Assembly (NCBI GenBank): GCA_012862575.1
Contig: BLSF01000170.1
Coordinates: 1,696-16,449 of the forward strand
Origin: Parietichytrium sp. I65-24A
Taxonomy: Eukaryota; Sar; Bigyra; Thraustochytrida; Thraustochytriidae
Direction: 5' to 3'
Length of the DNA stretch: 14,754 bases
Part shown: positions 1 to 7,259 of the stretch, piece by piece
How the letters are laid out: each line of letters starts with the position of its first letter
How positions within the stretch are numbered: position 1 is the first letter of the stretch
Translations under genes and position numbers: made by a program
Notes under the pieces: model-generated
What the model was told of the DNA's origin: nothing
Database searches by the model: none
The model's input: the letters and a program-made list of their open reading frames with translations, nothing else

Positions 1-191
1 CAACAACGACGTAACTACATAACCTAACCTAACCAAGGCGCGTGCAAAAAAATAGCAGAGGAATGAAGGATTCAACCGCAGGCATGGAAATAGCGGACAC
101 ACGCACGCACGCACGCTGATTAAGTCCCGCGCTTAGTGTCCATCGCCGAGCCCTTGATATACATTTCATCCGGTCCATCGCTATCGCTAAA
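1..191. other. Left edge, no gene recognised
   Basis: No supported coding region. It contains three copies of TAACC at 20-34, which resembles a degenerate telomere-like or simple repeat but is far too short to call, and a CACG/ACGC simple repeat near 100-117. It lies directly 3' of the receptor-like frame on the minus strand and may hold its 3' UTR. Confidence 0.4.
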
Positions 192-605
192 TTAGCGGTG
201 AGCGAACGTGCTCCCCGAGGATGCGTTAGTTCCAGGTTGCACCGATGAGGAGTTAGAAATTCCGGATTTCCTGAGTTGTGGCATTCGGAGCAAAACAATG
301 GTGTCTAAGAAGCCCTTCCACTTGGTCATAATACCGGCGAACACCTCAAATTGGATCGGAACCTCCACTCCGATGACATTCAAGAGGCTTGCAATTGTCA
401 ACGGGCCCCAAGTCAAGAAAAATAAAGTGACCATAAGAAGCCCAAAATGCATGACATTTTTGGCAGCTTTGGATACTTTAACATCAACTTCACTGCCCCC
501 GTTGGTGAGACTCGCCTTTCTCAGGGTCTTCCATGTTGTGTAGTAAAAATAAGTCAGAAGCAAAATGCTATGGAGGGATATGCAAAAAGAAACACGCCTT
601 GCAAA
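192..605 (-). CDS. C-terminal exon of a putative seven-transmembrane (GPCR-like) receptor
   Basis: The minus-strand frame ends at TAA (192-194) and reads open up to an in-frame TAG at 606-608. No convincing ATG lies at its start, so it looks like a 3' exon. It begins with a hydrophobic helix (FCISLHSILLLTYFYYTTW, TM5-like), then a short basic loop, then a second helix containing FFLTWGP, which matches the aromatic-x-x-Trp-x-Pro pattern of GPCR helix 6. A third segment around GFLDTIVLL sits where helix 7 would be, followed by a short polar Ser-rich tail. The loop and helix order fits TM5-TM7 of a small receptor related loosely to the cAMP-type/rhodopsin-like fold; I infer this from motifs only. 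An open frame further 5' (650-888) may hold the preceding exon. A generic multi-pass membrane protein is the alternative. Confidence 0.45.
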   Translation of the reverse strand, partial: FARRVSFCISLHSILLLTYFYYTTWKTLRKASLTNGGSEVDVKVSKAAKNVMHFGLLMVTLFFLTWGPLTIASLLNVIGVEVPIQFEVFAGIMTKWKGFLDTIVLLRMPQLRKSGISNSSSVQPGTNASSGSTFAHR

Positions 606-649
606 CTAGCCCAGGACTTGGCTGCACTGTCGATTGACACGGGTAATAC
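598..649 (-). other. Candidate 52-nt spliceosomal intron
   Basis: On the minus strand a GT donor at 649-648 (TTTG|GTATTA) and an AG acceptor at 599-598 (TTGCAAG) bracket 52 nt containing in-frame stops. Removing it would join the 5' frame (Trp codon split after two bases) to the TM5-like frame in phase. A stronger-looking donor (GTAAGT, 710-705) exists, but its phase does not fit the acceptors I can see. Tentative; depends on the receptor gene call. Confidence 0.25.
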
Positions 650-1068
650 CAAATGATGTCAACCACACGCTTCAATACTTGTGACTTTGACCCCCGCTCT
701 GTAAACTTACCAATACAACCCGCGATAGGAACCATTCTCGTCGAGCGCGACGCCCGAAAAGTACCACACGAGTGCACAGACTTGCGCCGACCCCAGAAAT
801 TATGTTGGAAGATAGACATCTTTGCAACTGAGTAAAAGGTTGTGTAGGGCAGCAAAAGGCCACACACACGTGTCTGAAGTTTGTACAATTTAGCGGCAGG
901 AATTCACATCGCTGAGGTGTGATGTCGCGGCAGCGTGAGCGCTCAGTGAGAGCGTGGGAAGCGCGGTTCTCAGGAGATGTGGTTTCTCTCTGAGTCGGAC
1001 AGGCAGTCAGGGACAAAAGGTTGTTGGCCCGGGGACAAGAGGCAGCGCAGCTGCTGTCCGCCTGTCAG
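650..1068. other. Region between the receptor-like exon and the plus-strand intron; possible exons, no clear gene
   Basis: On the minus strand 650-888 is open and could encode upstream receptor exon(s), but the helices are not clear enough to call. On the plus strand the sequence leading to 1068 is GC-rich and may be a 5' exon: the frame that would splice in phase to the ATG at 1631 is open from a TGA near 990 to 1068 but has no ATG, consistent with a 5' UTR or an internal exon. Confidence 0.3.
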
Positions 1069-1618
1069 GTAAGATACTGGTCAAGGAGGCTGGAGGCGGA
1101 CGACGGAAGTGGTCGTCCCGCCTGGGACAAGAGCGGATTTGTGGTCGTTTGACAACATGGATTCCGCGAAGTGAGGGAGATGGCAGAGTTGGCCCGCTGG
1201 GCTACCTGGCCAAACTCACGGAAGCGTGTGACACTGTTCTTGGTTGTAGTGTTCTGGTTGAGGAAGTCTTAACAGACTTTGTGACTTCTAGTGGAGAAAG
1301 TATTTAATACTAGCTGGAGTGCAGAACAAGTGATTGAGAAGATGGTGAGACCATCTTGCCAAGCTGAACAGTCCTCGAACTCAAAACATGAAAGTGGACG
1401 TGCAAGTCAAGCAGAGAATTTACAGAGTAACCTCATTATCAAACCAGTTGTTTCAGACACAAATTCCGTTCTTTCCTTCCCAAGTGTTTAACGAGAAAGG
1501 TTCCTTCTTAGAGGTATCTCAAGGAGTGTTAAATAAGTCTTCTTACGGAGTCTTTAGAATCTTCATGGTAGCGGCTGGTAGGCGAAACTGGTAAGGTTCA
1601 ACGGATTTTTTTTTTCAG
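1069..1618 (+). other. Candidate 550-nt GT-AG intron
   Basis: The donor reads CAG|GTAAGA (junction after 1068), close to the ideal eukaryotic 5' splice site. The acceptor is a run of ten or more T followed by CAG (ends 1618), a textbook polypyrimidine tract. The sequence between is rich in stops in most frames. Joining the flanks keeps a frame open into ATG 1631. Only splicing signals are seen; there is no protein homology to support it. Confidence 0.5.
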
Positions 1619-1630
1619 TCTGAGGAGAAA

Positions 1631-1786
1631 ATGAGCGGTCATAATGAATTTGTGAAGGCCCAAGACGGTAATGATGCAAGTGGCTCGGGATCTCGAAATC
1701 CCGAAAAGAGTTCCCCACTTGGCAGTGATGATCTACGGGTTCTGTTCGGCTTGCATTGTTTTGTTTTCGAGGATCACAGAGAATAG
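1631..1786 (+). CDS. Short reading frame just after the candidate 3' splice site, 51 residues, unknown
   Basis: ATG at 1631 lies 13 nt after the strong acceptor, with A at -3. The frame runs to TAG 1784-1786 and encodes a Ser/Gly/Asn/Asp-rich, low-complexity N-terminal segment followed by a short hydrophobic stretch. It could be the start of a protein whose later exons lie downstream: a frame open from about 1929 to 2306 contains a helical-looking stretch (ILEQAQQKVQKDSAASLFIE) that could be a later exon, but I cannot fix the splice sites. It may equally be non-coding. No function suggested. Confidence 0.22.
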   Translation: MSGHNEFVKAQDGNDASGSGSRNPEKSSPLGSDDLRVLFGLHCFVFEDHRE

Positions 1787-2180
1787 CAAAGGAAAGTAAA
1801 ATTCCAAGTTCATCTTTCTCATTCTGTTCTTGACAAGATTGTTTGAAACTGCAGTCGACAAAATGGCTTTTTCCGGCATCAGCTCAGATCCATGCAAGGG
1901 AGCCAAGATTGCAATCCAGTTCTGACGTTGTGAAGTTTTCGTCCAGAAAAAGTCGTCCTTTTCCTCGACCAGCCTCTGTAGATCTACATATGGCTTTCGT
2001 ATTCTTGAGCAAGCTCAGCAGAAGGTGCAGAAGGACTCAGCTGCCAGCTTGTTCATAGAGTTGCAATGGAAGCTCCAAGACTCTCATGCATTTGTATTGG
2101 CTCCGCCGAAGTCCACAATCTCAGCAGACCACAAACACACCAGCGATCAAAAGCAATCAGCAACAAACAACACAGCCAAA

Positions 2181-2306
2181 ATGACACGCAAGGACACCAC
2201 CCAAAAGACTGACACCCCAGCTGCTGCCCCAGCGCCAGCAAAGGCACCAGCGTCCAAGAAGGACGCCAAGAAGGGCGGCAAGAAGGGCAAGAAGGACAAG
2301 CAGTAA
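2181..2306 (+). CDS. Small Lys/Ala/Pro-rich basic protein, 41 residues
   Basis: ATG 2181 has a good eukaryotic context (CAGCCAAA before ATG) and follows an A/C-rich leader-like stretch; an ATTGG (inverted CCAAT) box lies about 85 nt upstream. The product starts with a Thr/Lys/Gln stretch, then an Ala-Pro-Lys spacer, and ends in a Lys/Gly cluster (KKDAKKGGKKGKKDKQ). The composition resembles basic tails of ribosomal protein eS25 or linker-histone-like proteins, but the conserved eS25 core does not follow in the next ~300 nt, so I do not assign it. The final codons (AAGCA|GTAACT) could hide a splice donor, making this a first exon. The frame is also open upstream to ~1929. Confidence 0.35.
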   Translation: MTRKDTTQKTDTPAAAPAPAKAPASKKDAKKGGKKGKKDKQ

Positions 2307-2506
2307 CTTTTTGTGCTGCTGCGTCTTCTCAACCCGACGATGTTGCAATAGGCTAGATTATAGTACTACGGAATTTCGAAGTCTAACGGTACTTTAATAT
2401 CAAGCGCGATGAACTCGTCACGGATTGTTTGGTTTTTGGTGTTTGGAATCTGACAGGTTCCATCAAACTCTTCTCTTGACGATCGGTCGTCTTTTGTCCG
2501 TAATTT

Positions 2507-2590
2507 GCTCGCAGTTTTGCTCGCAATTTTGAACACAATTTTGATCGCAATTTTGAACGCAAATCTGATCGCAATTTCGATCGCAGGTCG
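2507..2590. repeat. Tandem array, seven 12-bp units
   Basis: Seven consecutive 12-mers of consensus GATCGCAATTTT, e.g. 2543-2554, with substitutions but no indels: 2507, 2519, 2531, 2543, 2555, 2567 and 2579 start the units. Because 12 is a multiple of three, the minus strand stays open as a four-residue periodic Arg/Ser-Lys-Leu-Arg sequence, but there is no other sign of coding. Most likely a minisatellite. Confidence 0.9.
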
Positions 2591-3279
2591 ATCTCTTGAG
2601 CTGGTGGAAACTGAGCACTACCGCATACTACCGCAGTTGCTGGAGGCTCGTTTGCCAAATTAATGATGTAAAAAACATGAACAGCAAGTTTTGTGGAGCT
2701 TCCAATTCAGTCAGTCAGGTAGTACAACAGATGTCCCTGAACATTCTTGATCGCAGTGGTTACAGCGGTATTAGTCTTGCCTTAGAAAATATCCTCAGCA
2801 GTCTAAACTGTAGGCGAAAGGCCACCAATTCTTCTGAATTGGAATGAATTCTATGGAGAATAGTAGAGGCCCCATAAGGCGGCTTTATCTGACAGGTTCA
2901 TTAGGTGATTGAGTAGACCTCAATCCATCAGCTGAGTTTTCCAAGTTCTGTTCTGAATTCTGAGTTCTCAAGAGAGTTTTCAGGAGAATTTTTTTAGTTA
3001 TAGCTCAGAGAGCATAAGAAAGGCTTTCCATCGCCACCAAAAATAATAAAATATTCAAATAAAATTAAAATCGAAAAAAGAGAGTTTTCGGGTTTTTATC
3101 ACGCATCAGGTCGAGGGCTTGAGCTTGAGGCTTCAACTAACAACAACTCAACTCAACACAATTACAACTCGACTCAATCGGACCACGTACGTAGATTGAA
3201 CCAACTAACCTAACCTCACCGACGACCGGGGGTGGGGGCGCATCCGTACCGTATCTGTCAACAACAAATCTCAAATCTC

Positions 3280-3384
3280 TCTCTCCCTGACAATGAAACG
3301 GCTCACCACCACCACTCCCCAAACACACTCACTCTCTTCTCTCTCTCTGTGTGTGTGTGTCTCTTGTCTCTCCCTGACAATGAA
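3280..3384. repeat. 18-bp direct repeat flanking a microsatellite
   Basis: TCTCTCCCTGACAATGAA occurs at 3280-3297 and again at 3367-3384. The spacer includes the left arm of the inverted repeat and a CT run followed by a GT run (about 3328-3360). Confidence 0.9.
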
Positions 3385-3416
3385 GCCGGTCTGAGTGTGT
3401 TTGGGGAGTGGTGGTG
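3307..3416. repeat. Perfect 25-bp inverted repeat (potential hairpin)
   Basis: 3307-3331 is the exact reverse complement of 3392-3416, with 60 nt between the arms. The arms carry CCACTCCCCAAACACACTC and its complement. A transcript from either strand could fold into a 25-bp stem with a CU/GU-rich loop. It lies about 210 nt beyond the 3' end of the 3630-5642 gene. Could be a degraded miniature inverted-repeat element or an RNA structure; no target-site duplication or transposase seen. Confidence 0.9.
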
Positions 3417-3446
3417 TCTGAATGGAAAATGAGAAGTTTTTGGTTT

Positions 3447-3478
3447 GGGTTCTTGGGTTCCACCGGGTTCTTGGGTTC
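3447..3478. repeat. 14-bp direct repeat
   Basis: GGGTTCTTGGGTTC is present at 3447-3460 and 3465-3478, separated by CACC. Simple local duplication; no function suggested. Confidence 0.85.
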
Positions 3479-3522
3479 TCGAGAAAACATGGTCCAGAAA
3501 CTCGAAGGTTAAAGCTTAGCAT

Positions 3523-3534
3523 AATAAATTTATT
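3523..3534. terminator. Candidate polyadenylation signal for the GTPase-like gene
   Basis: The palindrome AATAAATTTATT gives a canonical AATAAA on the minus strand (3534-3529), about 95 nt after the TAA at 3630-3632. Signal word and position fit eukaryotic or large-virus polyadenylation; no transcript data. Confidence 0.35.
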
Positions 3535-3629
3535 AGAATCCGTGAACTCATACACATGGGTCCGTGTAGGACTTCTTAGTGAATATGGTTAACTCGAGAA
3601 AAAGAGGAAAAAAGAATTTGCTTCATTTG

Positions 3630-5642
3630 TTAGTTGCCTTCGCGCAAAACAGCGAGCGCATCATGTGTTCCAGCATCATCATGGTCCCCCTCCTCCAAGT
3701 GGCGAAAATAGGAAACTGCATCTCGGAGGTCATCAGCATGCATCCGCGGAAGCGAAAGGTCGTTCAAAATTTCTTCTAGAGTTTGGGGTCTCGCGCGGAC
3801 AAGATCTTCCAAACGCTCGACACCTTGCTCCTTGAAGGCGTCCTTGTTGGCGCGAAAGATGCTGAGGAGGCGCCAATAGTGCCACATTGCAGTCCCCTTC
3901 ATGCCGCGGACGGCCTCGTTGCGCATCGCCTCCGCGCCGCCGTGACTTGCGATATGACCGTCCAGAATCGCGCACTCGTTGCTGTAAATAACATCCGTCA
4001 CTGCGCTCAGAGCAGCCAGGGAGTTGCAAGCGGTGACTTCCCACTTCTTGTATTCGTTCCGCCACGAGTTCTTGTCCGTCTTGTAGAGCTCCAAAAGACG
4101 GGTGCGCTCAATCTCATCGACTGGAGAGAATGTCTTGGCTGACACGACCCTCCCAATGCCAAGAAGCTTTCTGATTTCTGCGAATACTGGCTTGTAGTTG
4201 GACAGTTCATTGCCGTCAGAAACTGTGAGAACGCAGGCAACTGGGGGATACCTCGAAAGTCTGGATCTATTTCCTTCTCTCTCTTCCCCGACGAGGTTCT
4301 TCCAGCCACTTGTCACGACCTCGATATCGTCTTTCAGTTTCTCGATACGATCTTCACAGTCCTTTTTCTCCTTCTCCCTGTAGGTATTGTACTTATCCTC
4401 GGTTTTGCACCCACAAGATTTTCTCTCTTTCTCATTCAGCTGGTCCCAGTTTCTCTTCAAGTTTTCGATTTCACTCTCGAGATGTGCGACCTCCGCTGGG
4501 CCATCCAATAGAACGTGCACCGCTTCGTCAGCACTCAACACAAGCACCATCATCCCTAATGGGTAAGGGGAGCCATCAACTGACGTTTCTGTGTCACGCG
4601 CAGGCGGCGAGTCGCGTATCACCAGACGGGCTTGATCAAAATCATTGTACTTCAAAAACCACCCCTTAGAAGCTCGAACGCGCGATGTTTCCCCTGGCGT
4701 AGTGTCCATAGGAATCGTATCATAAACGACAACGTCATCCGCGGAAAACGAGCCTTCTTCAACGCGAAAATCATGCCCCCTTGCTTCCCATGACAAGAGC
4801 CACGAGTAGAGCGTGCGATTAGCTGCGGCGCTCCATGTGTGCATCAAGGAGGTCTTGCCTGAACCTTTCGGCCCGTAGAGCGTAATTGGGATCGTCACAG
4901 TGTTGGTGACCGGAGCTTTGTGCACGCTCGAGAGCCTCGCTCCGCACAACAGTTCGCGCCAGGTCTCAGGCTGAGTTTCACCCAGCGGCGGAAGTGTCAG
5001 GCTCATATGGAGCAGATCTTCCCTCACATGGGGTTGGAGGTCAAAAAAACGCCACCGATTCGTGGCCAAAGCAGACATCGAGCGCCTGATGTCTCGAGCA
5101 TCCGAATTATCATGCGTATCCAACACCCTTGTCACCTTCTGGTAGGTCTCCTTGTCGAAAAACGTGAGCTCGTACTCGTACGTAAGTTGGAAAGACTGTT
5201 GAGCTTTCGGTGTGGATTTGGAAAACGCCACTCCTCGGAATCCGCTCGTGCGCCGGGCCCCGGTGGTTGCAGCTTCCGCTTCTTCAGCCTCCTCTGAACC
5301 AGTCTGTGCGAGAATGGCGCCAAGGCGGGCGTTGATCAACGCGCTCCTCGACACTTCTCCAGACTTGGAGAGGGTAATCTTGAGGGTCTGATCTGGGTAC
5401 TTTCCTTCTTCGACGACTTTGGCCACAAGACTGGTGAGCTGGCCTTTGATCCCTCCATCCTCTTCGTAAATGTCGGCTAGAATCAAGTCAGGGTATAATC
5501 CAGACCCTTGGAGAGGGAATGTATCATCGTCAGCTAGCTCGCTTCGCTCGATGAAGAAGAGACGCGAGTCTTCTGACGTTGTGGATCCGCCGGTTTCGTA
5601 TCGTCCGCCAACCTCTGCCCCAGAAACTTGCTCAGCGGGCAT
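3630..5642 (-). CDS. P-loop GTPase-like protein with inserted coiled coil, 670 residues
   Basis: The N-terminal ~240 residues have no recognised domain and include an acidic Glu/Ala patch (117-125). A nucleotide-binding core follows: P-loop GPKGSGKTS at 257-265 (Lys263, Thr264), a beta strand ending in Asp-Ser-Pro-Pro at 344-347 (G3, DxPG-like), a hydrophobic strand MMVLVL (364-369), Thr-Val-Ser-Asp at 473-476 after a strand (G4-like, [N/T]KxD with the Lys replaced) and Ser-Ala-Lys at 501-503 (G5-like). The order and spacing suggest a TRAFAC-type GTPase fold. A highly charged helix (about 383-445, with a Cys-Gly-Cys) is inserted between G3 and G4. The C-terminal helical part ends in a SAM/HhH-like segment (about 606-648). 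It could instead be a diverged ATPase. ATG 5642 overlaps the preceding gene's stop by 11 nt; its frame stays open upstream, so the true start may lie further 5'. Confidence 0.8.
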   Translation of the reverse strand: MPAEQVSGAEVGGRYETGGSTTSEDSRLFFIERSELADDDTFPLQGSGLYPDLILADIYEEDGGIKGQLTSLVAKVVEEGKYPDQTLKITLSKSGEVSRSALINARLGAILAQTGSEEAEEAEAATTGARRTSGFRGVAFSKSTPKAQQSFQLTYEYELTFFDKETYQKVTRVLDTHDNSDARDIRRSMSALATNRWRFFDLQPHVREDLLHMSLTLPPLGETQPETWRELLCGARLSSVHKAPVTNTVTIPITLYGPKGSGKTSLMHTWSAAANRTLYSWLLSWEARGHDFRVEEGSFSADDVVVYDTIPMDTTPGETSRVRASKGWFLKYNDFDQARLVIRDSPPARDTETSVDGSPYPLGMMVLVLSADEAVHVLLDGPAEVAHLESEIENLKRNWDQLNEKERKSCGCKTEDKYNTYREKEKKDCEDRIEKLKDDIEVVTSGWKNLVGEEREGNRSRLSRYPPVACVLTVSDGNELSNYKPVFAEIRKLLGIGRVVSAKTFSPVDEIERTRLLELYKTDKNSWRNEYKKWEVTACNSLAALSAVTDVIYSNECAILDGHIASHGGAEAMRNEAVRGMKGTAMWHYWRLLSIFRANKDAFKEQGVERLEDLVRARPQTLEEILNDLSLPRMHADDLRDAVSYFRHLEEGDHDDAGTHDALAVLREGN

Positions 5643-6273
5643 CAGCCGTTCTGGAAAAGGTATCGCGATTGGGACTCCGGCAGGCTTCGTATGCTTTCTG
5701 GAATTCGCGAACGTTTTTCCTGTTTCCAGTGACCTTCAAACTCTTTCCGAGTAAAAAGTTGTATGCTTTAACGATGTCCTCGTGCCGGATGTTCTCCATG
5801 GCTTGGTCGAATTGATCAGCACGAAAGTATTGGTTCAAAGATCGCACTAGATGATGGCGGTATGCAACGTTAAACTCGAACGTTTCACCAGGAAACGCTT
5901 CGCGGAAAGCGTCGCTGCGATATTGGTCAGGCGTGAATACGCCGACAGAGCTGCCAGTGTCCCCGAGGATTTGCTTGATGGACGCAAGCACGGTCTTGCG
6001 GTTCAGGCCAGACACGATAACAAGTATATTGGGGTACTCAGTGTCCCCCCGCTCCTTCACAGCCCGGACTGTGTCTTTTATCTCGGCAAAATCCGGAAAG
6101 TCGGGTGCGTCACGCTTCTTCTCCTCCTCGTCCACCCAGAGAAACACTTGGTTCTGGCCAGAGAGCGCAAACTTCGTGATAGAGTCCTTCGCCTTCGCTG
6201 CTTTCCCAAGTGTCTTTGTAAGAAGATTCTTCTTCTCCTTCTTTTTCTTGTCGGCCACCACGCAAGCACTCAA
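5632..6273 (-). CDS. Alpha/beta protein overlapping the GTPase-like gene; 5' end unresolved
   Basis: A long frame ending at TGA 5634-5632. It has a Lys-rich start, strand-like segments QVFLWVDE (42-49), NILVIVSGL (82-90) and SVGVFTP (109-115) alternating with helices, consistent with a Rossmann-like fold, then a helical C-terminus. No family recognised. The frame has no ATG until about residue 159; the position given starts at a TTG. In the same frame an ATG at 6402 is followed by 33 sense codons, then a TGA at 6303-6301, then open frame into the gene. So either a short intron removes the stop, the stop is a sequencing error or a real lesion, or translation starts at a non-ATG codon. Near its 3' end the downstream gene's frame is open for at least 90 nt, so a +1 shift would make one ~900-residue protein. 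Confidence 0.6.
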   Translation of the reverse strand: MSACVVADKKKKEKKNLLTKTLGKAAKAKDSITKFALSGQNQVFLWVDEEEKKRDAPDFPDFAEIKDTVRAVKERGDTEYPNILVIVSGLNRKTVLASIKQILGDTGSSVGVFTPDQYRSDAFREAFPGETFEFNVAYRHHLVRSLNQYFRADQFDQAMENIRHEDIVKAYNFLLGKSLKVTGNRKNVREFQKAYEACRSPNRDTFSRTADAR

Positions 6274-6300
6274 GATCGCTCCCGGGCCGCTGCTTCTGCG

Positions 6301-6402
6301 TCATTGCCTGTCGTCCGTCTCCTCTCCGTCTGCCTCTTCCAGCGCGGCGGGGCGTGCGGGGCGTGTCACGGGATGCTTCGACTTCCTGCGGATGAAGTTC
6401 AT
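6301..6402 (-). other. Likely 5' coding extension interrupted by TGA
   Basis: ATG 6402 begins an Arg/Lys/Pro-rich stretch of 33 codons in frame with the 5632-6273 gene, ending at TGA 6303-6301; ten sense codons then connect to the TTG at 6273. High G+C and charged composition match the downstream Lys-rich start. Weak GT/AG combinations exist but none is convincing. Confidence 0.35.
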
Positions 6403-6472
6403 GCTTCGGATGACCAATGGGATGCCAAGTTGATGAGTAGGCTCACTGTGAACAAAGGGGGATTGCTTCCTT

Positions 6473-6500
6473 GACTGGACTGGACTGTGACTGTGACTGT
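6473..6500. repeat. GACTG/GACTGT short tandem repeat upstream of a start
   Basis: Two 5-bp units GACTG then three 6-bp units GACTGT, immediately followed by GAGTG. Lies 71-98 nt 5' of ATG 6402 on the minus strand. Confidence 0.85.
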
Positions 6501-6815
6501 GAGTGATGTCACGTCTACCTCCCAGCTCTACGAATCAGCTATTTAGACATAATATAGTTGTAAGTAAAGTAGAAACACCAGCACGTTCCCATAGAAGGGC
6601 TCCTCTCTGCGCTAAGATCAACTGGTTACGTGCATGTGCAACCCAAACACATTCCCTCTCCACTCCTCCTTCCTCTGTCACTTTCGCTGAGAATTTTCGA
6701 ATGATGAGAAAATGCCGAAACGCGCCGACCAAAACTAAAATCTAAAAAGCCTCGGCGTTCTCGACATCATCATCCCTCTACGAACTGACACTAAGCAGCT
6801 GCAAACACGGGTGCC

Positions 6816-6859
6816 GGTACGGTACTCGCACCTCTACTCAACTCGGGTACGGTACTCGC
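6816..6859. repeat. 14-bp direct repeat carrying TACGGTAC
   Basis: GGTACGGTACTCGC at 6816-6829 and 6846-6859 (30-nt period). The 8-mer inside (GTACCGTA in the other orientation) also occurs at 3246-3253 and 7597-7604. All four copies are intergenic. Confidence 0.85.
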
Positions 6860-6867
6860 TTCTCACC

Positions 6868-7200
6868 TTAGCCAGCATAGTTTAAAAGTGTAACCACCGA
6901 AGAGGCGCAGTTCCAATTTCCAAAATTTCCGCAGTTTCCGCAGCTTCGCTTGGTGCACACCCTGACGCTTGACGGTGTTGACTTTTGTATCGGTCGGGCA
7001 TGTGTGATCGTGTCATGAACTCGTTGGGCGTACAGGGCATACAATTGTGAGAATAGTCCAAGGATGGCAACCACCACTACAGAAGCAATAGCCACGAGGG
7101 TAATCTGGAAAGTTTGGAACGTTATAAAGTACGGTATACTAGAGAGTTGCAGTTTCGTTCCTTGTTCACTTGCTGTGTTTTCCAAAACCACGTGCGCCAC
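6868..7200 (-). CDS. Putative small single-pass membrane protein or exon, 110 codons
   Basis: The frame is open from a stop at 7212-7210 to TAA 6870-6868. Its best feature is a long hydrophobic helix (TLVAIASVVVVAILGLFSQL, about residues 34-53), preceded by a polar N-terminus and followed by a basic, Cys/Ser-rich tail. There is no ATG in the frame: the position given starts at a GTG, so this is either an exon whose start lies upstream beyond an intron, a frame broken by an error, or not a gene. AAG|GTGAGA, a good minus-strand donor, sits right after the stop. No family recognised. Confidence 0.35.
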   Translation of the reverse strand: MAHVVLENTASEQGTKLQLSSIPYFITFQTFQITLVAIASVVVVAILGLFSQLYALYAQRVHDTITHARPIQKSTPSSVRVCTKRSCGNCGNFGNWNCASSVVTLLNYAG

Positions 7201-7259
7201 GTAGGATCCTTATTAAAATTCAGCGTATACTCGGAGTAGTGGAAGTACGTTCCAGCCAG

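Larger units (their letters stand above)
2307..3629. other. Gene-poor region with repeats and simple sequence
   Basis: No reading frame here looks convincingly coding; the longest plausible one (about 2596-2847, plus, 83 codons) has no recognisable domain. The region holds the 12-bp array (2507-2590), an A/T-rich stretch with AATAAA-like words (about 3040-3075), Asn/Gln-codon-like CAA repeats near 3135-3175, two TAACC copies (3206-3215), the 3280-3416 inverted/direct repeat cluster with CT and GT microsatellites between the arms, and a 14-bp direct repeat (3447-3478). Confidence 0.6.
6403..6867. other. Intergenic region with short tandem and direct repeats
   Basis: No convincing gene on either strand. 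It should hold the promoter of the minus-strand 5632-6402 gene and the 3' flank of the 6868-7200 frame. Contents: the GACTG/GACTGT array (6473-6500) and the GGTACGGTACTCGC direct repeat (6816-6859). Confidence 0.5.

Noticed and set aside
20-34. Telomere-like TAACC repeats, also at 3206-3215
   Set aside because: Only three and two copies, not at a sequence end or in a long array; chance or simple sequence is sufficient.
954-1307. Plus-strand frame of 117 codons
   Set aside because: Begins at GTG and runs through the strong splice donor at 1069 into the candidate intron; no domain.
2181-2306. Ribosomal protein eS25 assignment
   Set aside because: Only the Lys-rich tail composition is similar; the conserved core is not found downstream.
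5851-6474. Plus-strand frames of 207 and 166 codons
   Set aside because: Antisense to the alpha/beta gene; Leu/Ser/Phe runs mirror Lys/Glu-rich codons of the opposite strand.
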